Positions 1-5,814 of a DNA stretch of 9,705 nucleotides are shown piece by piece (positions within the stretch are counted from its first letter, which is position 1; every line of letters starts with the position of its first letter). Made by a program: the position numbers and the translations under genes. The DNA comes from an uncultured Prevotella sp. (lineage in GTDB: Bacteria; Bacteroidota; Bacteroidia; Bacteroidales; Bacteroidaceae). The notes beneath the pieces were generated by a model, which saw nothing but the letters and a program-made list of their open reading frames with translations, was not told where the DNA came from and ran no database searches. The stretch lies in contig CALGRN010000292.1 in assembly GCA_937880835.1 (NCBI GenBank), positions 1 to 9,705 on the forward strand, read 5' to 3'.

Positions 1-2319
1 TATCACCAAAGGGATATGGTTCAGTATGTCGGAAGCACGCACATCACGGCAAAATTCAAGTCCGTCTTTCTCCGGCATCATTAAGTCTGTGATGATAATA
101 TCAGGCATAATGTCTTTCGCTTTGTCAAGTCCTTCCACTCCGTTTCTTGCATAGTTGATGTTATATTGTCCCTCAACTTGCATTCCTATGTATCGTGCAA
201 CGTCCTCATTATCTTCTACTATGAGCAACGTAGGAATTGCATCTTTCGCATTTTCTTTTATGGTCAATGCCACGTTCTGTGTTGTTTCTTTCGTTGTTTC
301 GGCTTCCGATGCAGTGCTTTTCTCTTCTTCTTTTATCTCTGCATTTATCGGAATGCTTATCATGAAAGCTGTTCCCACGCCCGGAGTGCTTTCCACTTTT
401 ATCGTACCTTTCATTGTTTCAACGATCTGTTTCACCAATGCAAGCCCTATTCCCGTGCCTGTATGCGATTCATCATCGTTGCCCTGATAAAATATGTCGA
501 ATATATATTCGAGGTTATCCTTTTCTATTCCGCTTCCGTTATCTTCTATTTTTAACGTGAAACAGTCTTTGTTTGATTTCGTAGTTATGGATATTTTACC
601 GTATTCGGGCGTATATTTTATAGCATTTGATATCAGATTGCGCATTATCTTTGTAATGTAATCGGGTATGAAATCCACGATAACAACCGATTCCGACGGT
701 GCGAATGTCATATTAATGCGTTTCTCGTGTGCAAGTCCTTTATAACTTTCAACAACCATTCTCATGAAAGCAATAATATCACCATGCTTATATTTCGGAA
801 TACCGATAGCCGATTGAATCTTCTCTATCTCCAAAAGCTGGTTTATAAGTTCAAGTAATTCGTTGCCTTGTTTATACACCAGTTCGCCGATACTTTCGAT
901 ATTGTCGTCATCTTTCAGCTTTTTCTCTTTCAGTTGTTTGCCCAATCCTATTATGACAGTAAGCGGGGTGCGGAACTCATGGGTTATATTTGTGAAAAAT
1001 CTTGAACGCACTTTCTCTAATTCCACCATTATCTTATGGTTCTTCGATCGCATCTTTATTAGGTATGTTAAGAAGAATATGAAGCCGGCAGACAGCAGAA
1101 TGATTATTATAGTGGATATTCCGAGAATGATGTTGAACTTCTTTTCCTTGTTCATACTCTCTTTTATGAGTTCCACTTCTTTCTGTTTGCTCTGTCTTTC
1201 GTAGTCAACACGTATGTTTTGCAGATTATAATAATTCTCCGTGTTGTGTATTTTGTCATAATAGGCGTAAATATTAAACAGAGCTTCAAGAGCCTTGTTG
1301 TCGTTTCCTTTCTTTTTATAATATTCGTATTCTATCTTGCTTACTTCTGCAATACGTTCTTGCGAGCCGGTTTCTATTGCCATTTTCTTAGACTCTGCGA
1401 TATACTTTTCTGCCTCAACAACATCGTTATTCTTAATATAAATTTCTGCCAATGAGTTGCATGCTTCAAGGCAATGGTATTTGTCTTTCGTAGTTTTCAG
1501 ATAGTCGTATGCTTTCTTATATTCGGTTATTGCATTGTTAAGCTCGTTTTTTTCTTCATGTATTTTGCCGAAAGCTATATGACAAAGCGCGATGCCCAAA
1601 TTAGATCTGGCTTTTATGTTCATTTCCATCGACTTCTCGTAATATAACCTTGCCGAGTCAGTCTTACCTTTTATTTGCATTATAGAGCCTAAGTTTGCAT
1701 AGTTGATAGCCTCTCCTAATATGCTGCCAATTTCTTTTTCGCCCTCCAAAGACATTCTGAATACGCTGTCGGCAGTCTCTATATTGCCCAATGTAAGATG
1801 AATATTGCCTATTCCGTTGAGTGCAATTACTTTCTGTTTTTTGATTTCTTCGTTTTCTTTATCACTGTATAAATCGAAGAAACTCAATGCACGGTAATGA
1901 TAAGAAGATGCATCGTTCAACGACCCAATGCGTCTGAAACATACACCGATGCTATTCAACAGCTTTATTATATATATGGTGTCGCATTCTTTTTTCGCCA
2001 TTCTCAGTCCTGCCTGATTGCATTCTATGGCGTCAGAAAAACGGTTTATCTCTCTGTATCGTTTGCCTAATTCGGTGCAAGTAACATAATATCCTTGATA
2101 ATTTTTCTCATTCTTGTATTTTCGCAATATGTCTTCAATAGTTTTGATGTTTTTCTTTGAATAAAGCATTTTTTCTATTTTCATGTTGTTTTCTTGTCTT
2201 TCTGCATCGAAATTCTTTTTGTTTGAACAAGAAAAAAGACATGTTAAGAAGGCTAATGATATAATTAAAGAAAAATGACGATAATGTTTTAGAAAAGCAC
2301 TGTGATGCTTTTCAATCAT
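1..2319 (-). CDS. Hybrid two-component sensor histidine kinase with TPR sensor region, 3' end cut by window edge
   Basis: A membrane sensor that autophosphorylates a histidine and passes phosphate to its own receiver domain. The minus-strand frame is open from 2361 to base 1 with no stop. Numbering from Met at 2319: a signal peptide ends in a lipobox (LFSC, Cys31). TPR-like helical repeats begin near residues 94, 143, 182, 223, 263 and 302, about 40 apart. A charged helix follows, then one membrane segment (about 394-421). HisKA carries His447 in THEFRTPL. HATPase has an N box (Asn565 in RNLISNAIKYTP), Asp593 in EDNGSGI, GTGIGLALV from 621 and TPGVGTAF. The receiver starts at LLIVEDNED (acidic pair 702-703), with phosphoacceptor Asp745 in IITDLMMP. 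I chose 2319 because it gives a shorter signal n-region; 2361 (MFNNSF) is an in-frame alternative. Whether an AraC-type DNA-binding domain follows cannot be seen. Domain calls are confident; the signal sensed is unknown. Confidence 0.93.
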   Translation of the reverse strand, partial: MIEKHHSAFLKHYRHFSLIISLAFLTCLFSCSNKKNFDAERQENNMKIEKMLYSKKNIKTIEDILRKYKNEKNYQGYYVTCTELGKRYREINRFSDAIECNQAGLRMAKKECDTIYIIKLLNSIGVCFRRIGSLNDASSYHYRALSFFDLYSDKENEEIKKQKVIALNGIGNIHLTLGNIETADSVFRMSLEGEKEIGSILGEAINYANLGSIMQIKGKTDSARLYYEKSMEMNIKARSNLGIALCHIAFGKIHEEKNELNNAITEYKKAYDYLKTTKDKYHCLEACNSLAEIYIKNNDVVEAEKYIAESKKMAIETGSQERIAEVSKIEYEYYKKKGNDNKALEALFNIYAYYDKIHNTENYYNLQNIRVDYERQSKQKEVELIKESMNKEKKFNIILGISTIIIILLSAGFIFFLTYLIKMRSKNHKIMVELEKVRSRFFTNITHEFRTPLTVIIGLGKQLKEKKLKDDDNIESIGELVYKQGNELLELINQLLEIEKIQSAIGIPKYKHGDIIAFMRMVVESYKGLAHEKRINMTFAPSESVVIVDFIPDYITKIMRNLISNAIKYTPEYGKISITTKSNKDCFTLKIEDNGSGIEKDNLEYIFDIFYQGNDDESHTGTGIGLALVKQIVETMKGTIKVESTPGVGTAFMISIPINAEIKEEEKSTASEAETTKETTQNVALTIKENAKDAIPTLLIVEDNEDVARYIGMQVEGQYNINYARNGVEGLDKAKDIMPDIIITDLMMPEKDGLEFCRDVRASDILNHIPLVI

Positions 2320-2361
2320 TCTTGTTTTTATATAATGTGATATGAATGAATTGTTAAACAT

Positions 2362-2537
2362 TATTTTTCTGTTTCTATGACATTGCGCAAAATTACAAAA
2401 ATCTTTTCATAATCATTAATAATGATGTATTTTCATATTAAAAAATAATACTTTTTACAATGCTTGAATATGTTTGTCTTATGTTTTTTATTTAATGCGA
2501 AGATAACAATTTTCTTTTATTTGTATGTGTATCGGCG
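2362..2537. other. AT-rich spacer between lipA and the hybrid kinase gene
   Basis: This 176-bp spacer has no credible ORF. It holds the candidate kinase promoter element at 2388-2395 and a short AT palindrome at 2412-2426 (ATCATTA, A, TAATGAT). I see no GC-rich hairpin followed by a T run that would end lipA transcription. The only stem-like candidate, around 2441-2457, is purely A/T. Confidence 0.5.
2388..2395 (-). promoter_or_regulatory. Candidate -7 promoter element (TAnnTTTG) for the hybrid kinase gene
   Basis: Read on the minus strand this is TAATTTTG, an exact match to the Bacteroidetes -7 consensus TAnnTTTG. It lies 27 bp upstream of the ATG at 2361 and 69 bp upstream of the ATG at 2319. 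No TTTG -33 box is found 19-21 bp further upstream, so only half of the promoter is supported. Confidence 0.5.
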
Positions 2538-3434
2538 TTAGTTTTGTCTCTGACGTTTTCTCACAATCATGCTTACGAACGACTGTTCTGCCATAAACGA
2601 AGACCTCACAAAAGGCGCGCTTTCGGCACTCTCGAAGCCTATCGAAAGAGCTTTTGCCTTGTATTTGTCGAAAACAGTAGGGTGAATGTATTCTTTTACC
2701 TCTATCTGTGCTTCGCTCGGACGCAGATATTGCCCTATCGTTATCATCCGACAGCCGACATCATAGGCTTCTTTGAGCAGGGTTTCCACCTCCTCTTGCG
2801 TCTCGCCCAAGCCAACCATAATGCCGGTTTTGGTGATAAATCCCATGCGAGCGGTCTCTTCAAGCACGGCAAGACTGTTTCTGTAAGTTGCTTTGCTGCG
2901 CACTTCGGGAGTGAGTCTTTCCACAGTTTCAAGGTTATGACTTACAATGTCAGGTCCTGCATCAAGCACCGTTTTAAGGCATTCGCCGCGATAATCGGGT
3001 ATGAGAACTTCTATTATAACCTCCGGATTTTCTTTTCTTATCTCTCTGATCGTCTCTGCCCAATGAGCAGAACCTTTATCTTCGAGGTCGTCTCTGTCAA
3101 CAGATGTAATCACGCAATGTTTCAACTGCATCAGCTTTACACTGCGCGCAATCTTCAAAGGTTCATCTTTGTCGGGCTGTAAAGGATGTCCTGTGGCTGT
3201 CGCACAAAAGCGACAAGCACGCGTACACCTGTCTCCCAGTATCATGAAAGTGGCAGTACCGCATTTCCAACAGTGCCCTTTGTTGGGACATTTGCCACTG
3301 TTGCATATCGTATTCAGATTGTTTTCGCGCACTATATTCTCAACGAAGCCGTATTTTTCTCCGCATTCTATCTTGGTATAGAGCCATTTCGGTTTTCTCA
3401 GAAAGCCTGCTTTCTCCGACTTTTTGTTCTCCAT
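2538..3434 (-). CDS. lipA: Lipoyl synthase (radical SAM, two 4Fe-4S clusters)
   Basis: LipA inserts two sulfur atoms at C6 and C8 of the octanoyl chain on lipoyl carrier domains (2-oxoacid dehydrogenase E2 subunits, glycine cleavage H protein). The 298 residues match the usual family length. The auxiliary sulfur-donor cluster motif is Cys44-x4-Cys49-x5-Cys55 (CNSGKCPNKGHC). The radical SAM cluster motif is Cys70-x3-Cys74-x2-Cys77 (CTRACRFC). The conserved C-terminal RSS motif (277-279) supplies the serine ligand of the auxiliary cluster in studied homologues. Other family blocks are present: VITSVDRDDLEDKG, ETV, TKTGIMVGLGET and GQYLRPS. All catalytic residues appear intact. Met at 3434 is the start, followed by a charged N-terminus. 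It appears to be a single-gene transcript: an upstream promoter at 3542-3573 and 699 bp separate it from the protease gene. No lipB is in the window. Confidence 0.97.
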   Translation of the reverse strand: MENKKSEKAGFLRKPKWLYTKIECGEKYGFVENIVRENNLNTICNSGKCPNKGHCWKCGTATFMILGDRCTRACRFCATATGHPLQPDKDEPLKIARSVKLMQLKHCVITSVDRDDLEDKGSAHWAETIREIRKENPEVIIEVLIPDYRGECLKTVLDAGPDIVSHNLETVERLTPEVRSKATYRNSLAVLEETARMGFITKTGIMVGLGETQEEVETLLKEAYDVGCRMITIGQYLRPSEAQIEVKEYIHPTVFDKYKAKALSIGFESAESAPFVRSSFMAEQSFVSMIVRKRQRQN

Positions 3435-3456
3435 TGTCTTTGTTTTCTATTCTTTT

Positions 3457-3510
3457 TTAACACCGTAAAAACACTTGCATACGCGACAAAGAATGATTAA
3501 TGTCTCGCAT
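3457..3510 (-). other. Possible 17-codon leader ORF upstream of lipA
   Basis: Within the predicted lipA leader an ATG at 3508-3510 opens a 17-codon frame (MRDINHSLSR...) ending in TAA at 3457-3459, 22 nt before the lipA ATG. It has no clear ribosome-binding site and no amino-acid run that would suggest attenuation. An ORF of this size can arise by chance. Confidence 0.15.
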
Positions 3511-3541
3511 GTAACGTTTAAAATCGCCTTGTTTTGACGCG

Positions 3542-3573
3542 TAAAATTACAAAATGTTCACGTAATCGCCAAA
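3542..3573 (-). promoter_or_regulatory. Bacteroidetes-type promoter of lipA
   Basis: On the minus strand a TTTG -33 box (3570-3573) is separated by exactly 20 bp from TAATTTTA (3542-3549), which differs from the TAnnTTTG -7 consensus at its last base. Transcription would start near 3535, leaving an untranslated leader of about 100 nt before lipA. The spacing match is good; the one-base deviation keeps confidence moderate. Confidence 0.55.
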
Positions 3574-3598
3574 TATTACAAACATTTTCTCGTCGCGG

Positions 3599-3622
3599 AA
3601 CGGCATTACAGGCAATGCCGTT
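3599..3622. repeat. 9-bp perfect inverted repeat (hairpin)
   Basis: Arms AACGGCATT (3599-3607) and AATGCCGTT (3614-3622) flank a 6-nt loop. On the plus strand it is followed by TGTTTATT, a weak T-rich tail; on the minus strand there is no T run. It lies 25 bp upstream of the lipA -33 box. It may be part of the protease transcript end or a plus-strand terminator-like element. Confidence 0.7.
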
Positions 3623-3750
3623 TGTTTATTAATGTGAGTTATAAGAAATTCGTTCAAGGTATTTAAGTATAACGATTCAAGCTATACATATTATACAATT
3701 AGTACAAAAAGATAGTGTTTTTTTGTAAGGAATATAATTTTATACATATA

Positions 3751-3783
3751 ATATGCGGACAGACACACTGTCTGTCCGCATAT
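3751..3783. repeat. 15-bp perfect inverted repeat with 3-nt loop
   Basis: The left arm is ATATGCGGACAGACA (3751-3765), the loop CAC, and the right arm TGTCTGTCCGCATAT (3769-3783), with no mismatches. The core GCGGACAGACA arm is much more GC-rich than its surroundings. It would form a very stable stem in RNA from either strand. On the minus strand the following bases are A/T-rich but not a run of T, so a terminator or mRNA 3'-end stabilising role for the upstream protease gene is plausible but not proven. Confidence 0.75.
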
Positions 3784-3786
3784 CTT

Positions 3787-3824
3787 TGTACGTATCTGTA
3801 TAACCTTGCATGTACGTATTTGTA
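3787..3824 (+). repeat. Short direct repeat TGTACGTATYTGTA
   Basis: Two 14-bp copies, at 3787-3800 and 3811-3824, differ at one position (C versus T) and start 24 bp apart. They lie just beside the 15-bp inverted repeat. They could be paired protein-binding sites or the remnant of a duplication; nothing in the sequence decides. Confidence 0.45.
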
Positions 3825-3887
3825 ATAATGTGAGTGTGTGATTATTGCTTTCTGACAAACACAGTATATAATTCGCAGAATCAATGT

Positions 3888-3912
3888 TATATCATTGAAA
3901 CTCAATGATATA
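3888..3912. repeat. 11-bp perfect inverted repeat with 3-nt loop
   Basis: Arms TATATCATTGA (3888-3898) and TCAATGATATA (3902-3912) flank AAC. The stem is AT-rich, so the RNA hairpin would be weaker than the one at 3751-3783. As DNA it has the dyad symmetry of an operator. Confidence 0.6.
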
Positions 3913-3925
3913 TAAAATGTTTTTC

Positions 3926-3962
3926 AAAAGCTATTGTTTTGCAATGCAAAACAATAGCTTTT
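3926..3962. terminator. 18-bp perfect inverted repeat, bidirectional terminator-like
   Basis: Arms AAAAGCTATTGTTTTGCA (3926-3943) and TGCAAAACAATAGCTTTT (3945-3962) are separated by one base, so an RNA hairpin would close with a loop of about 5 nt. Both strands end the stem in TTTT, the layout of a bidirectional intrinsic terminator. In the minus direction it lies about 170 nt after the protease stop codon and is the best terminator candidate for that gene. The stem is low in GC and the T run short, so it may instead be an element of the adjacent repeat array. Confidence 0.5.
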
Positions 3963-4019
3963 ATCACGCAAAAGGATAGCTTTCGCAATGCAAAAGGATA
4001 ACTTTTGGATTTCAGCAAT
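3946..4019 (+). repeat. Three-unit repeat array, 22-bp period, unit GCAAAASRATARCTTT
   Basis: Units begin at exactly 3946, 3968 and 3990: GCAAAACAATAGCTTT, GCAAAAGGATAGCTTT and GCAAAAGGATAACTTT. Trailing GCAAT or similar bases fill each unit. The left arm of the neighbouring hairpin (3926-3943) is an inverted copy of unit 1. Unit 3 is itself a small hairpin, with CAAAAG and CTTTTG closing on GATAA (3991-4007); unit 2 is almost one. The array ends near 4019 in a final GCAAT. Function is unknown; it resembles a short palindromic intergenic repeat family rather than a CRISPR array, because the units are contiguous and there are no spacers. Confidence 0.6.
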
Positions 4020-4133
4020 TATTATAAAGGAAAGCAACTTACGTTTTCTTGCCGTTCGGATTTGTGAAAATACCGTGCCGAGAAACGTTGTCTGATTCTG
4101 TCGTATCTTTGATTAATATCTTCTATAATGCTT

Positions 4134-5744
4134 TCACAATGCTGCATTGGGGTCGCCGATAATCTCCAATGCCTTCTTAACAACATCGCTGTTTTCATTC
4201 ATAATCCTGAAATATTCGCTCATATCCCACAGGTCGCGGGCTATTAATGCCTTGATTTGGGCTTTCATATACAGCGTTGTCTGCTTGATTTCGGCATCAT
4301 CTTTGGGCTTTATGTTCTGCTTTAATCCCTCTGCAAATATCTCGTCTATGAGACTTTGAGGAACTTCAAACTCTCTTTCAAACTGCTCGAAAGTGCTGTA
4401 ACGCTTTTTAAACTCTTTGCGGTTCTTGTCCATATACTTCAAATCGGCATTTATAAGAATGCTCTTTGCAGCAAGCTGACGATGCAGTCTTGTAAACTTC
4501 ATTGTGTCTAACGGCACGAAAAAGTCGGGCATTATGCCGCCACCTCCATATACGGTGCGATTCAGGCGCAGCGTTTTATACTTCAAAGAGTCGTCGAAAT
4601 GAATACTGTCTCTGTTTGTAAGTTCACCGCGTTTCAAACGGTTTTCGAGATCCATTTCATAGTCTTTAAGGTCTCCTTTCTTATATGGCTTCTGTATGCA
4701 ACGCCCTGTCGGGGTATAGTAATGGGCTATTGTGAGACGTATCATTGACCCGTCGGGAAGGTCGATCGGACGCTGTACGAGTCCTTTACCGAAAGAGCGA
4801 CGCCCCACAACCATTCCTCTGTCGTGGTCTTGTATAGCTCCCGTGACTATCTCCGCTGCGCTTGCAGTGAACTCATCAATAAGAACAACTACCTTTCCGG
4901 TCTTGAAAGAGCCGTTGCCTATTGCCTTGTATTCCTGTCTCGGAATGCGTAATCCTTTGGTATATACGATAAGTTCGTTGCCGGGAAGAAACTCGTTTGC
5001 TATCTGTACGGCAGATTGCAGGTATCCTCCTCCGTTCTCTTGAAGGTCGAGAATAAGGTCTTTCATTCCTTTTGCACGTAAAGAATCCATCGCAGACATA
5101 AACTCCGAATATGTGGTTGCGCCGAAATTGCCTATTCGTATATATCCTGTGCCGGGCTTTATCATATATACCGCGTCTATCGTATGGACAGGTATCTTGG
5201 CACGTTCGACAACGAAATTGAGTCTGTCTTTAATGCCTCTGCGCATTATTCCAAGCCTTACTTTCGTGCCTTTCTTGCCTCGCAGACGCTTCATAATGTC
5301 CTGACGAGGCATCTTTACGCCTGCTATCACGCTGTCATTGACGGTTACGATGCGGTCGCCGGCATTGATTCCGACCTTCTCCGAAGGCCCGTTTCTCACC
5401 GGTTGAATAACAACGAGCGTGTCTTCTATCATGTTAAACTGCACTCCAATGCCCTCGAAGTTGCCTTGAAGCGGTTCGTTAAGGGCTTGAACCTCTTTCG
5501 GTGTGGCATAGGAAGAATGCGGATCGAGCTTTTCGAGCATTCCTCTTATGCCGTCTTCAACGAGTTTCTGTTCGTCAACAGAATCGACATAAAGATTTGA
5601 TATTGCCATTTCGGCTATCTGCAACTTGCGCAACGGACTCTTACTTCCGTAGTCGATGGTTATCTGTGCGGTTGCACTTATTGTAATAAACAGCACCAAA
5701 GCTGCCGAGAAAAGTTTTCGCATAGGTGTCTCAAATGTTTTCAT
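4134..5744 (-). CDS. S41 family C-terminal processing peptidase, exported
   Basis: A Ser/Lys-dyad endopeptidase of the CtpA/Prc/tail-specific protease type that cuts envelope proteins near their C-termini. The N-terminus is a signal peptide with a hydrophobic stretch to about residue 25, ending SATAQ, a signal peptidase I-like site. A helical segment (about 35-90) precedes a PDZ domain (about 95-180; GIGVQF, INAGDRIVTVND). The S41 core (about 190-412) has LDLQENGGG near 232-240, nucleophile Ser295 in DEFTASAAE, and general-base Lys320 in RRSFGKGLVQ. A helical C-terminal extension of roughly 120 residues follows; at 536 residues the protein is in the range of Bacteroidetes Ctp proteins. Both catalytic residues are present. 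Met8 (ATG at 5721-5723) would also give a normal signal peptide. A hairpin plus T run lies just upstream, so expression from the parE side may be attenuated. The substrate is unknown. Confidence 0.93.
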   Translation of the reverse strand: MKTFETPMRKLFSAALVLFITISATAQITIDYGSKSPLRKLQIAEMAISNLYVDSVDEQKLVEDGIRGMLEKLDPHSSYATPKEVQALNEPLQGNFEGIGVQFNMIEDTLVVIQPVRNGPSEKVGINAGDRIVTVNDSVIAGVKMPRQDIMKRLRGKKGTKVRLGIMRRGIKDRLNFVVERAKIPVHTIDAVYMIKPGTGYIRIGNFGATTYSEFMSAMDSLRAKGMKDLILDLQENGGGYLQSAVQIANEFLPGNELIVYTKGLRIPRQEYKAIGNGSFKTGKVVVLIDEFTASAAEIVTGAIQDHDRGMVVGRRSFGKGLVQRPIDLPDGSMIRLTIAHYYTPTGRCIQKPYKKGDLKDYEMDLENRLKRGELTNRDSIHFDDSLKYKTLRLNRTVYGGGGIMPDFFVPLDTMKFTRLHRQLAAKSILINADLKYMDKNRKEFKKRYSTFEQFEREFEVPQSLIDEIFAEGLKQNIKPKDDAEIKQTTLYMKAQIKALIARDLWDMSEYFRIMNENSDVVKKALEIIGDPNAAL

Positions 5745-5760
5745 TTATGAATAATTTTAT

Positions 5761-5800
5761 AAAAAAACCGCGATGTTGTCCGTATAAACAACAAACGCGG
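5761..5800 (-). terminator. Intrinsic terminator after parE
   Basis: On the minus strand, CCGCG (5796-5800) pairs with CGCGG (5768-5772), and an inner TGTTGT/ACAACA stem extends it. The stem is followed at once by seven T (5767-5761), a classical Rho-independent layout. It begins 14 nt after the parE stop codon. The T run ends only 16 bp before the downstream protease ATG at 5744, and I found no TAnnTTTG promoter in between. Confidence 0.75.
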
Positions 5801-5814
5801 AACATATTTTTGCT

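Larger units (their letters stand above)
3435..4133. other. Gene-free 699-bp intergenic region rich in inverted repeats
   Basis: I find no credible protein gene on either strand; the one short minus-strand ORF (3699-3905) is low-complexity and runs through two perfect hairpins. The region carries the lipA promoter near its left end, hairpins at 3599-3622, 3751-3783, 3888-3912 and 3926-3962, a short direct repeat at 3787-3824, and a 22-bp-period array at 3946-4019. It must also contain the 3' end of the protease transcript, but no single hairpin has the long T run expected of a classical terminator in the minus direction. No tRNA or recognisable riboswitch was seen. Confidence 0.6.

Noticed and set aside
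420..440. Possible DNA-binding output domain in the kinase
   Set aside because: The visible part ends within the receiver domain at the window edge, so an AraC-type HTH cannot be claimed or excluded.
155..1455. Several plus-strand ORFs of 78-129 codons at the left end
   Set aside because: They are antisense to the hybrid kinase, whose minus-strand frame is open throughout with all kinase motifs in order.
2544..3182. Plus-strand ORF of 212 codons opposite lipA
   Set aside because: It is antisense to a clearly conserved lipA frame, has no recognisable domain, and is explained by the codon bias of the real gene.
3781..3788. TATCTTTG, a plus-strand match to TAnnTTTG (another at 4104-4111)
   Set aside because: Neither has a TTTG or TTG box 19-21 bp upstream, and no plus-strand gene follows.
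3699..3905. Minus-strand ORF of 68 codons in the intergenic region
   Set aside because: Its composition is rich in Ile, Tyr and Cys with no domain, and it runs through the 15-bp and 11-bp inverted repeats, as expected of noncoding AT-rich DNA.
3926..4019. Possible CRISPR array
   Set aside because: Units are contiguous at 22 bp with no unique spacers, and no cas genes are present.
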